From contig JAVTVJ010000450.1 in the NCBI GenBank assembly GCA_034509425.1, positions 496,001 through 560,000 of the forward strand: a DNA stretch of 64,000 bases, given 5' to 3'. Positions 12,301-23,124 of the stretch are shown here, piece by piece. Each line of letters starts with the position of its first letter. Within the stretch, counting starts at the first letter, position 1. Under the pieces are notes generated by a model. It was not told the origin of the DNA. It saw only the letters and a program-made list of their open reading frames with translations, and did not search any database. The position numbers were made by a program, and so were the translations under genes. The DNA comes from Eopsaltria australis. Its lineage: Eukaryota > Chordata > Aves > Passeriformes > Petroicidae.

Positions 12301-15300
12301 TTGGAAATTCTAGGAAGGCTTTCCCAGGAAAAGCTTTCTTCCCCAGGGATCTGGTCCCATATGTTTCTCTGCATTTTTAGGCACCTAGACATCTTTTAGC
12401 TGTAAGTACATCTTTGGTCCTGTATTAAAACCCTTGGAGTACCCTGTACTGCCACCTCCTCTGCACACACTCAGGAATCTCACTCTGCAACAACCCTCTC
12501 TTTTCATTAAAGGCATCTCTTCCCTGGCAGCCCAGCCATAAATCTGTTCTGAGGCAGAGAATATTTCTCTGTGGCAGCACAGAGATCTTTGTGTGTCCTT
12601 TCGGTGGCAGTGGCCTGTAACCCACAGTGCTCCCAGCTCTGCAGCCTCACGCAGGAGCCCCTGCCCCTGGCTGTGAGCTGGGCTGCCCACAGGCTGCCTG
12701 CAGGCTCCAACTTTGCCTTGAATGATCTCTCAGCTAAGAAATAACAGCGTGTCACTCTGGCAACCTGAGCTTAAATTGGTTTGAGTCGGTAAGGAATGCT
12801 CTTGGTTTCTCTCTAACCTCCCTGCAGGGGCAATAACTCAGTTCTGAGTGTGCAGCCTGTTATTACTGTGGGCTTTTGACACATGGATGTGAAACCTCCT
12901 CTTAACCTGGCTGAGCCCTGCCAGCATGATGGACATCAAGGAGCTCTGCTCTGTTTTGATCAGCACCAATGTGCTCAGGAGCACGTCCCTAATCGACCAC
13001 CTTTGTCAGTGTCTGAGTGCTCCAGCAGGACTCCAGGAGCCAGAGGGGGATGTCTCACCCACTTCTCATTTTGTCCCTAACCTCAGGGCACCTGCACAAA
13101 CCTTATCTGGAGGGGAGACTGGAGATGTGCTGTTACACAAGTTGCACACGCTGTGTTTAGCAAAACGGACCAAGGGTGGGTTTGCATACTTGAGATCCAA
13201 GAGTTTTTCTTAGAACTTTATATACTTCTTGTTTTATAGCATCCAAAAGCAATTTGAATTTCTTCTGCTTCTTGATCTTTCTCACAGCCTTCCAGCTTTG
13301 CTGCTTTGTTTCTGTGCTTATGTGTGGCATCAAAACCAGTGCACCTGCTGCTTCCCTTTGTGCAGGTTGCTCAGGTGGCCTCCAGCCCCTCTGCAAATTA
13401 CAAATGGGTGTCAGACCCCTGCCTTGCTTTGTATTGATGGGAAAACAGGCATGTTCATGTGAGCTCAGAACAAATCCTGTAAGTCTATCATTTGTGTTTG
13501 CACTTGAATGACTCTTTTTAAAATTTGAGATGTGAACTATCAAAGGTGTGGAAGGATACAAGCATGGGTTTGCTTGGTGGGTTGCTAAATAGGATTTCTG
13601 AGTAAAGCCTCAGTGACTCAGGAGCACAAGAGCACCTTTAGATATGTGAGCCCTTGGAAACAACTGCATGGAATGTACTGGAAACAGAGGCACAGCACTG
13701 AAGGTATCACCCTGTGCCTTTCTACCCTGTCATCTGCTGCCTGTGGTGTTTTCAGGTTCGCTCAGGTGTTGCCACAACCTTAAAATCCCCTTGTCTACCT
13801 GGAGGCATCCTTGGTGCCATCAGCAGCTGTCTGGCCTGATGTGCTCCTGAGCCCACAGCGATGGAGTGGGGCTGCTTTCTCCCTCCATCTGCCTTTCCAC
13901 ATGGCTGAGGCTGTGGCTCATGTGCCTGGCAGTGAGTAAGGCTCAGAGCAGCCTGAAAGCCAGCCAGGCACTCGGTGTTTGCTGAGCAACAGGAGCGTGC
14001 CACGAGCCTGTGCCCTTCCACAGTTTGAATGAGATGGAGCAAGACACCAGGTCAAGGAGAGACACGTGCAGCAGAGGGGGAAGTGGGAAAGAAATCCATA
14101 AATATTCAATGAAGGAAGAGGGAAAGCACATTCTGATTACAACTCTGAGCCTAATGTATGCAAATATAACAGTTTCCACCCCTACTAAGGAATCATGTAT
14201 TACATACATTACATGATGTAGTACTGTGTAGCAACATAGTTTATGACTCCTAGGAGAAGAAAATCATAATTCACTGCCATTAACAAAAATAATAGTGCTT
14301 TCACCCAGAGGAGCTTTCCTTTGAAAGCCTGTGCAGATTCTATCTAACCTAATTTAAGCAATGTCATGAGTTGGAACAGATCGCTATCAAGTCTGTCATG
14401 CTTGTCATAACATGGCACTTGAATCGAAGACATCCCCTCCCAGGAGAAATTCCTGTGAAGGAACTGTATTATTTAATGGAGTTTAAGATTCCTTTTGAAG
14501 TTTCAGAGCTTGTTTGTTTGAAAATTGTTCCAGTAAAGCTCAACCGTTAGCCAGGTTTCATTTAAAGAGAAATGAGTTTGCACGTCCTTGATTGCAGGCT
14601 GCTGTTCCTCAAAGCTGTAATTAACTGGGGGTGCAAAGGGGAAGCTGCTGCAGGGGAGCAGAGCACACACCACGTGCTTTGCAGTTGGCATTTATTTTCT
14701 TTCTTAGGGACAAGGTTTCCTGGAGCCTGTGAATGGACACAGCATTTATGGGAAGAGACATTCCCTTGTGACAGCCACCTGTCTCTGTCACACCTTCCCT
14801 CATCCCTCCTGCATTTTATGCAAGCTGCTAATGAGCCTTCAGTTTTGAGTGTGTAACGAGGCAGAAAACCTAAGAGAGAAATGAGACTGTGGTCTCAACC
14901 CCCAAAAATAGGTGGAGTCAAACAGCATCTTAATGAGTTTAAATCCTTGGATGGTCACGGGCGCAGGCTCAAACCTGCTCATTTGATTTGTGATTTAAAG
15001 CAGCAACAATGGCAGTTGGGAGGTGTGGAAGTTCACATCCATTGCTCCAGTGCTGCTCCCATTGCCAGGCGTTTCCAGCTCCATTTGTTCCCTGGTTCCT
15101 GGAGTGCCTGGTGCGGGTGCCAGGGAGGCAGATCACAAAGCTTCATTAGGAGCACGTGTGGGCTGTCCTCGTTTAGTGAGGCTGCTCAGGAACCTCCTGT
15201 TTGCAGCAACTTTGGCAGCTTGTCACAGCGTGTCAAGATCTGCTCGTCTCCCCGGGCAGCAGAGTTTATGCATAATGCAATGAGCAGAGACGGGGAGAAT

Positions 15301-15740
15301 TGCGTTCCCTGCGTTTAGCAGATTTCAGGCTGTGCAGGAGAGGAGTTAAACTAATGCCTTCCTGTCAGCCTCTCAAAGCATTTAATCATCTTTTTTTGGT
15401 GTTTACTTTCTTCACTCCCCTCATGTTTATTTGTTTATTTACACGAAATCTTTTGGGTTTTACATCTCTCTGTGTTAAAAATGAGTCGATGTCTTTTTTT
15501 CTTTTTGGATGCTTTAGGAGATGTTGGGGAATACTTGAAAAAGAAATATATGGGGAGAGGCGTGAGAAAGGAGTTTAAGGAACAGAAAGCAGAGGGTAAA
15601 AGAATAATTATTTTCTCCCTTGCTGCCCTGCCTGTTCTCAAACTTCTGTGACCGGGCCACATGGTGGCCTTTGGAAACTTTGGTGTCTGATACTGAAGCT
15701 GTGTTCAAAGCAAAGCCTGCCCAGTCCTGTGTGAGCCACA

Positions 15741-15810
15741 GGGCTGATCAAACCCCACTGAAGTCAATGAAAAGGCTTTCACTGAAGGCAGTGGGCTTTG
15801 GCTCAGATGC
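15741..15810. repeat. Palindromic interspersed repeat, copy A
   Basis: The left arm TGATCAAACCCCACTGAAGT continues into CAATGA. The right arm, TCACTGAAGGCAGTGGGCTT then TGGCTCAG, is its imperfect inverse. Related words recur at 29189-29249 and 53213-53253. The family name is not assigned; it resembles a short inverted-repeat element widespread in birds and reptiles. Confidence 0.6.
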
Positions 15811-16950
15811 TAAAAGCATTATCATCACTCTCTGGCTGATCCTCTTGATACCAGTTCTCTCATCAAACCCTCTGACAGAAAACGAGAGAAAATCCAATCC
15901 CTGCTGGTTAAACCAGCAGCTGAACACAGAGTTTTGACAGATCTAAACCACTCCTATGGAGAAATCAGAGTTTTTCAGCACAGAGGTACAAAACCACGAG
16001 TGCTAGAAGCTACACCAATATTCAAAGCATCCTGTACCCCCCCCCAAATTCTTCAGGTGCAGCTTTTTCATGACCAGAAAATGTTGAAGGGTGTTGTGTT
16101 GCATCCTACCCAGCCTGTAGGGACTGTGGCAAGGGTGTGGGGATGTGCCAAGATCCCAGGAACAGGGGAAGGCTGTCCCATGAGAGGAAAGCTGAATGAT
16201 GGGGAAATGGAGAGAGATAGGGGGGGATATCAGCTTGGGAGAGGGGAAGAGTGAGAGCTGGTGAGCCATAACCAGGGAGAGGAAGGGAAACTGAGCTCAT
16301 AGCAAGAAAGGAAGAGATGTTTAATGAATATTCAAGACAAAAAAAAAATTACATGGTTAATCAGGACTGGCTTTATTTCTAGTCCTGGGATCTTGGTACT
16401 CAATGAAAGTGTAGCAGAGGGAACTTGAATCCTGACTTTTGTTCCTGTTCTTACAGCAAAGACTCAGTTCACAGGTTCAGTCACCAGAAACAAAGAGCCA
16501 ACAGTGGGGTGGTGCATGCAGGGGCACAAAACCCTGCTGCACATTTTTAAGCAGCTTCTAACTCAAACAAGAAGACAGAGCTAAAAAACCCTCTTGATTC
16601 AATCAAATATCTCCTTCAAGCCAGCAAGAGTAACAGGCTTTGGGTGTTAGATGGCTGGTCTGAGTGGATTAATAACTTGCTTTATTTTATCAGCCGGGTT
16701 TCATCTAGAAATAAATCCTGTCTGATCTCTGTGAACACGACACAAGATTATTCCAGCAAGTGCAGAGGTTGGGATTTGTGCATTGAAACTGGTGGGGAGC
16801 AGAGCTGTGGGGGGAGAAGATTGGGAGAGGATCTGTGTCAGGGGGGCTGCACTGGGTCAGGGTTTTGGGAGCAGAGAGAGGATTGCAAAGGTGCCCCACG
16901 CTCCTGACCTCCTGGGACAAACTGCTCTGCAAAGTCTTATGGGAATCAGC

Positions 16951-17155
16951 TGAGTGAGCTGGGGGAGTTAATCTTGGAGAAAAGGAGACTCAGGGAAGAC
17001 CTTCTCCCTCTCCAAAAGAAGATTGTAGCAGGGTGGGGGCAGTTTCTTCTCCTAGGAGCAAGTGATAGGATAAGAAGAAATGGCCTCAAGTTATGGCAGA
17101 GGAGATTAGGATTGGATATTAGGAAACATTTCTTCACTGAATGTGTGGACAGTGT
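16951..17155 (+). mobile_element. CR1 LINE fragment (3' region, lacking tail)
   Basis: The plus strand carries the CR1 landmarks in order: CTTGGAGAAAAGGAGACTCA, GGGAAGACCTTCTCCCTCTC, GATTGTAGCAGGGTGGGGGC, a TTCTTCTCCTAGGAGCAAGTG block, GGCCTCAAGTTATGGCAGAG and GGATATTAGGAAACATTTCT. The copy is diverged and stops after the AACATTTCTTCACTGAA block without reaching the CR1 3' end, so it is truncated at both ends. Confidence 0.9.
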
Positions 17156-18931
17156 GGTGAGGGGTGTGGGAAGATGTGCTGAGACAGGATGGTGGAAAGA
17201 AGAGTGGGAGAGGATTTTGTCTGAGAGGGAGGCAGTTATATCCTACCCCTCTATCAGAATTGTGCCACGAGGCTCAATTTCCATGAGTCTTCCCATGGGA
17301 AATTCTGCACAGTGTTTTAATTAGCAATAGAAAGACATTTAAAGAAGCTTGAGGTTCCTTGCTCCTTACTCACGCTTTATCCATCCACTAGACACACACC
17401 TCACAGCCTTTTGTTCTTGGTCTGCATTTGCACTTTCTGTTGTTTGATTTTTTTGTTGGGCTTTTTTTCCTCTTCTGGTTTGAAACAAAGAAATATAGAG
17501 CAAAACTTTAAATTAATTGGTTAAAGAAATACACTTGGGTTTTCAGCTAATTTTTGTATTAACCTTTCCCTGTGTTTGTATGGCAGTGGTGCCTGGTTCT
17601 GGGTGTTAAACCTTGTGTGATTTCCAGGCAGAGCTTTTTGAGATGCTGCAGTGATGGCAGACCCAGTCCATGCTGGTGCTGTGGCTTCCCATGGGATTTT
17701 TGGCTACTGCTGAGAGTGAGCAGCACTCACTTGGTGTGCTAAGCCCATCCTGGACCTGTATGAAAAGATTTGCTTCCCAACTGGCAGGACCACTGAGGTG
17801 AGAAACAGCCCTCAGCCTGCAAACCAGGCTTTTAATTGACTTTTAATCCCCCATCCCCAAATCAGCATGAAACAAAAGTGTTTAATAGCACCTTCCTTTT
17901 TCCTGAATTAAGAAAAGGATTTTTCCTCATTGGAGCATTTCCCCCTTCCACAGCAAGTTGCTGTCTGGTTTGGAAATGCTTTCACAGACATCAGTTAAAA
18001 TGTCAGCGATTTCTGCTCTGATCTGTGCCCTCCAAAGCACATCTGTGTTTATTTTTACCTTATCTCTTGCCTCGCTTCCCTTTGTCTGTGGAGCCCTCCA
18101 GCAGAAGCTTCCTCCAGCCCTCTGTCTTTTGGCATCTCCAGTGCTCCTGCTCGATGGAGTTTTTGGCTGTCAGGACCAGACCTGTGGGTGATGCTGGAGC
18201 TGCCCTGACCTGCTGCCACCCTTCAGCCCCTGCAGCAGGAGCTGAGAAAAGGCAGGAGGAGGGGCAATGCTCAATATAAGGTGGAAGAGGAGGGGATTGC
18301 GGAATGGGAGACCATGGGAATGGGGGCAGAAAGGGAGCGAGGTGGGCATGAGAAAAGCAGGGATGAAAAATGAATGGGTGACTCAGCCCAGCTTCGGTGG
18401 CAGTGGGGATGTGGGTGAATCTGTGCAGGTCATGTAAGCACCCAACTGGCCTTGCTTCTGCACCAAGGGAACACCAGGGGTTTGGGGAAATTACTGCAAT
18501 GACACAAGCAAATAAAACTCAGTTACCTTTCCCCATCATTTTGATCCTCATTTTGGCAAAACCTCAATCTTTCCCCAACTTGTCCAGCAAACTTGATTAA
18601 GATTACACGGCAGAATTTTTTTTTTACTTTCCAGCTGGAAAAAAATATAATTTTCTCTCTGTCCAAATGGAATGGGTTATTTTCTTGTCAGTCTTTAAAT
18701 TGGCCTCCTTGGGAACATACTCTGAGATAGTGATGTCTACATTACAGAATAGAGACGACTCTTGCCTTGACAAAAGGAAAGAAAGATGGTGGTTAATGGA
18801 ATAAAAACTATGTTCAAAAGATATTATAATAAAACCCTACAGACAGAGAGCTTTTTGACTGTGCCTTTCCTTAGGGTCTCAGCTACAAGTTCCTCTGGGA
18901 CTCTTGTTCCAGATTAAACCACTAGGGAGAT

Positions 18932-18994
18932 TTATATATATATATATGTATGTATGCATGTATGTATGTATTTCTACGTGTATATATATATGTA
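18932..18994. repeat. Mixed (TA)n/(TATG)n microsatellite
   Basis: Alternating TA runs flank a TATG/CATG tetranucleotide stretch. Low complexity only. Confidence 0.95.
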
Positions 18995-19534
18995 AATACC
19001 ACATAAGCCTGTAAAAAAAAATCCATAGAATCTCTCTATTGACTTCAAAGTAATTTAAATCCATGGTAGTAATGCAACTATATATTTGTAGCTGATTTGA
19101 GGATTTAGGGAATCTCTCTCTGAACAACTTCTGAAGGCTGTTTGAGATTATGGCATTACTCCAGGTAGCTCTATTAAATTACAGCTGCTGTTCTGATTGC
19201 ACTCCCAGTCTGCCTGTGCTGCTGTCTTTTTATTTCTGCCTTGGACTCAAAGTCCCAGACATGGTGATGCTGGATTAATAATGGATCACGCTGTCACTGG
19301 AGCAAGGTTTGTTTTACTGCCCAGAGGAGCCACGGGGTGGGGAACTGAGAGGTCATTTTGAGGGGAGGGAGTTAAAAGGTCAGGGAGTGTCGCTTGCCAC
19401 CTGCCCAAGGGAGCAGGGAAGGGAAGCCAGAGTCTTGAGCACCATTTCTGACAGCAGAGAAGTGATGAGTCAGTGCTGTGGTGGAGGGGGAAGAGCCAGG
19501 AGGTTCAGTGCTGTCTCATTTTTAATGGTGCAAC

Positions 19535-19810
19535 ACAGATTCATAGAAAGGTTTAAGTTGGAAGAGATCTTAAAGACAATCCTGTTCCACCCCCTGCCAT
19601 GGGCAGGGACAGTTTCCACTATCCCAGGTTGCTCCAAACTCCATCCAACCTGGCCTTGGACACTTCCAGGAATGGGGTGGCCACAGCTTCTCTGGGCACC
19701 CTGTGCCAGGGCCTCCTCACCCCCACCGTGAAGAATTTATTCCCAAGATCCAATCTAAACGTGTTCTCTTTCAGTTTAAAGCCATTCCCCCCTGTGGAGA
19801 TAACAGGGGA
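19535..19810 (-). mobile_element. CR1 LINE 3'-end fragment
   Basis: The element is inverted. It begins at its 3' tail (ATTCATAGAAAGGTTTAAGT) and runs through CATGGGCAGGGACAGTTTCC, CATCCAACCTGGCCTTGGAC, CACTTCCAGGAATGGGGTGG, CTGTGCCAGGGCCTCCTCAC and AATCTAAACGTGTTCTCTTT to AAGCCATTCCCCCCTGTGGA. It is typical of a 5'-truncated avian CR1 insertion. Confidence 0.95.
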
Positions 19811-21458
19811 TTGAACAGCACCTGAAAGCTCAGAGCCAATCCTGTGCTGGCACAAGTCCATGACAGGTACTGGCATCTCACAGGGTCCCTTTGCTTGGCT
19901 GGGACACAGCAGCAGCAGCACAGAAATGAACTCTCCCTCTGTTTGCATGTGGCTGAAGTGGACACGTGTTCCTCCTGCAAACCATCATCCTTTTTATCAG
20001 TGAACTTATTCCAGAGAGCTCTCCAGTATTAATGGTTTTGCCAGAGCATCTGTAAAATGAGCTCCACAGGATGAAAACCTTGTAAGTCAATACAGGGACT
20101 GTTGGTCTGTGCTGTCACTGCCCTGGTGTGCTGTTTGGCAGGAAAGTTTCCTTCTCTGTCTTCCTGGGCTTAGTTTTAAATAGCTTTTATGAAACAGAGC
20201 AACCTCCTGAGCCTTAGGTAATTTTACCATATTAGATACTGAAGTATTGCTGAATCCTGTTAAGAAAAGGCAGACCAAAGAATACAAAACAAAACAAAAA
20301 TGCCCTCAACCTGGAAGTCAAATCTCTTCAGGGATTTCACCTGCTTCTGCTGAGTGGTACTGAGAGACAGGACTGTTTTTCTGGGGGAAAGTCCTGTCTC
20401 TGAATGGGTAACATATGTGTTAATCACAGCCATATAGGACACAGGTTGCACCCAAATCACTAGGTGGGGTCTTGCTTCCTGCAGGGGATTTTTCCATTCC
20501 ACTGAGCTCAAATTTTTTTTTTTTCTATTAGCTGATTTATGCCTTTCAACATGAACTATATCAAAGTCAGCATTTAGCACTGTATATTTACTTTGGTTTG
20601 CATGCAATTTGCAAATGATATAGTGTACTTTTATACAGTTAATGTGTTCATTTTAGTGTATAATGCATCCATGAACTTTCTGAATTTTGAGCTGAAAATA
20701 TGATAAGTGGGTTATATTATGCAGTGAAGGAGTTGTTATATGAAAACACTTCCATATCATCAATTATGTACCAGCTTAATACAAAATGGTATTACTACAT
20801 GAACCAGTGAAGGGAGTTGTATAATAAGATTCTCATGAGAACATGAGGCTGATATTTATTAAAGATATAAGTCCCATGTTAAGAAGGAATACTTTGTTTT
20901 ATTCATTTATTTGATAAGCAGCTCTGCTGCCCAGCAAGGAACAATTCCATTCTATATTCACAAGCAACTCTCACATGTGTTTCTCATACTCCTCACAGAG
21001 TTCAGGAGCTTGATGAGCAATATAGATACCATAAAATCCAGCTGCTGGTTTATAGACTACAAGTATTGCTTTCATTTGAGCACAGAGAAACTCAGTGGTT
21101 TTGGAAATGACTCCTCAGACAGCTGATGGTGCTGGTGGGATCCTATCCTGGTAGGGATGGGATGCTCAGGGGGATCCTTCTTGTGCTGATCCACAGTTTG
21201 GTCCAAGCAGCTTCAGCCTTACTTTTGCCTGGTTGCTCTTCAGCTTATTTCACCTGGATCCTAAACTGCAAATGTCCCTCCACTTCCCAAGTGTATTTCA
21301 GAGCAGGCTGCAGACCCAGAGCCCAGACCTGTTAAAGTCAGCAGAGCTGGATCTGGAGGTAAGAGTGTTCTTGAAGCGTGAGATGTGTCTGGGATGAGCG
21401 TTCAGGGTCAGCTGCAATGTTTTGTGTAGAAATTGTTGCAGCTCCTTATTTATCAGCA

Positions 21459-21503
21459 TGGAATGGAATGGAATGGAATGGAATGGAATGGAATGGAATG
21501 GAA
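21459..21503. repeat. (TGGAA)9 microsatellite
   Basis: There are nine perfect TGGAA units. On the minus strand this reads (TTCCA)9, a register of ATTCC. It abuts a decayed minus-oriented CR1 3' end on its right. Confidence 0.98.
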
Positions 21504-21550
21504 GCAATACACTTGGAAGGGTCCTACCATGTTCCTCTAGTCTGACTGCA
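21504..21550 (-). mobile_element. Decayed CR1 3'-end remnant beside the TGGAA array
   Basis: The words ACACTTGGAAGGGTCCTACC and CATGTTCCTCTAGTCTGACT parallel the CR1 3' terminal block (GGTTGGAAGGGACCTTAAAG, then ATCATCTAGTTCCAACCCC), in inverted orientation. It is short and diverged. Confidence 0.55.
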
Positions 21551-22999
21551 AAGAGACCCAGTGTAAAACCCAGCACAAGTGGAGAGCAGGGGATGAGCCT
21601 TGCCCTGGGAACACCACCTGGCTGATCATTCTGGCTCCCATGCCAGGTAGGTATTATAGAATATTGGACAGAGGCACATGTCAAAACAGTTTTTAAGACT
21701 GTTGGAGGAAGATGGGGGCTCAATTCTACATATTTATACAAGAAGTTAAAGTCTCTATTACTGCAAGGCACAGGCTTTCCCTTAAAACCCCGTGATGGGT
21801 GGGCTTTAGAGTCTGAGCTGCTTTAAGAGTGATCAGGAGCCAAGAGCTGACTCTGCCAGTGGTGCCAGTAGTTCCCATTCATCTCACTTTCAGCAATATT
21901 TGGAGCCAGAATTAAGATGCCTCGAGATGAATGGGAGCCATTGTGTGCTGCCTTTGTTCTCATTTGATTAAAATCCAATAGTTTTTTGAGTACTGCATTT
22001 GATGAGAGGGTGTTTATTATTGCTTTTAACAAACATTTAGATGCTCTGGTGATTTAAAGGTTGGCACAGTCCCTTCATCTGTCTGTGGCTCACGACTGAC
22101 TTATTTTCCCCCATTCATTCCGGGGTGCTACAGGCACCTGGATGCCAAGAAGAATCACAGATATTTTGGAAGGAAACCCTGCACTGCTGGAGGAGCTGAG
22201 AAAAGCAATCCTGTAAGGGAACAGTGTGAAATGCTGCACAGACAGCCATGGCAAGAAAGTAAAGCTTTGGAAACCACAACACTGGGAGAGTCAGAGGGAA
22301 CTTCAGGTAAGCAGCACATTGCAGAGATTTTGTAGCACAGATTCAATCTAGAGGAGTCATTTACTGAATAGCAGTGGGATAAGAGAAAGAAAAGCTTATA
22401 CAATACCTAAACCAGGGTAAGAGTAAAGATTGACAAGTGTATGATGAAAGGGAGAGGGAGAGAAGTCAGTTTGTGTGTGAGGGAAAGAAGAATGGTGATC
22501 AATATTAACAACTGCACCCTCTTTGTTGTAAAAAGTAATGGCATATACAGGAAAACATAAGCAGACTGATGAAGGCATGAACGAGGTGATAAAAGAGCCC
22601 ATGAAAGTCAGAGGGAATTTGTCTTCAACTTTTCCAGGCATTTGGTAAGAGTGACTCTGCAGAGGGCTCCAGGGTAGCAGTCTGGCAGTTTGTTTGCTTA
22701 GTATGGCACTGAAATTAAACAATAATTCCATTAAAAAATATCCCTGCTCCTCCCAGGAACCTTAGATGTAATTGTTGTGGGGCAATTGACACAGAAATTA
22801 CTCCAAAGCTCTTTTGCAGAGGTATAAAGCAAGAAAGATTGCTGCATAATTATTCATTTTCTAACCTTCCCTTGGCAGCTTCCAGCCCCCAAAACTGAGG
22901 ACTCTTCAGTGTGCAAATGACTCAGGAGAATGTGCTCCTCCAGTGATGGCCCTGAGGTCACCAGTTACAGCTGGGGACACTGGAGTATGTCCAGAACCA

Positions 23000-23124
23000 G
23001 TGCTGAGCTGCCCAGCCCCACTGGAGCAGCCTGGGAAGGTGTTCCTGCCCATGGCAGGGGGTTGGACTGAGATGAGCTTTAATGTCTCTTCCAACACAAA
23101 CCACTCCATGATTTTGTGATTTCC
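23000..23124 (+). mobile_element. CR1 LINE 3' end with tail
   Basis: The plus strand shows GGTGTTCCTGCCCATGGCAG, GGGGTTGGACTGAGATGAGC, TTTAATGTCTCTTCCAACAC and the terminal CCATGATTTTGTGATTT, which correspond to the CR1 3' end and its ATTCTATGATT-type tail. It is strongly 5'-truncated. Confidence 0.9.

Larger units (their letters stand above)
5070..16950. other. Unique noncoding sequence with one T run and one palindromic-repeat relic
   Basis: Apart from T18 at 6335 and palindromic copy A at 15741 I see no gene or repeat family. Octamer-like words occur at 11450-11475 (TTTGCATTTTGTTTGCATAT) and 15265-15281 (TTTATGCATAATGCAAT). They may mark enhancers but are too short to call. Confidence 0.65.
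17156..22999. other. Unique noncoding sequence between CR1 copies
   Basis: Outside the CR1 pieces and microsatellites listed separately (18932, 19535, 21459, 21504) I see no gene or further repeat family. Confidence 0.65.

Noticed and set aside
13157..13561. Minus-strand open frame with a Lys-rich C-terminal half
   Set aside because: The lysines come from an A-rich stretch, the frame has no splice context, and the N-terminal half is not protein-like.
21298..21771. 157-codon minus-strand open frame
   Set aside because: Much of its length comes from the TGGAA array read as repeated FHSIP; it is not a gene.
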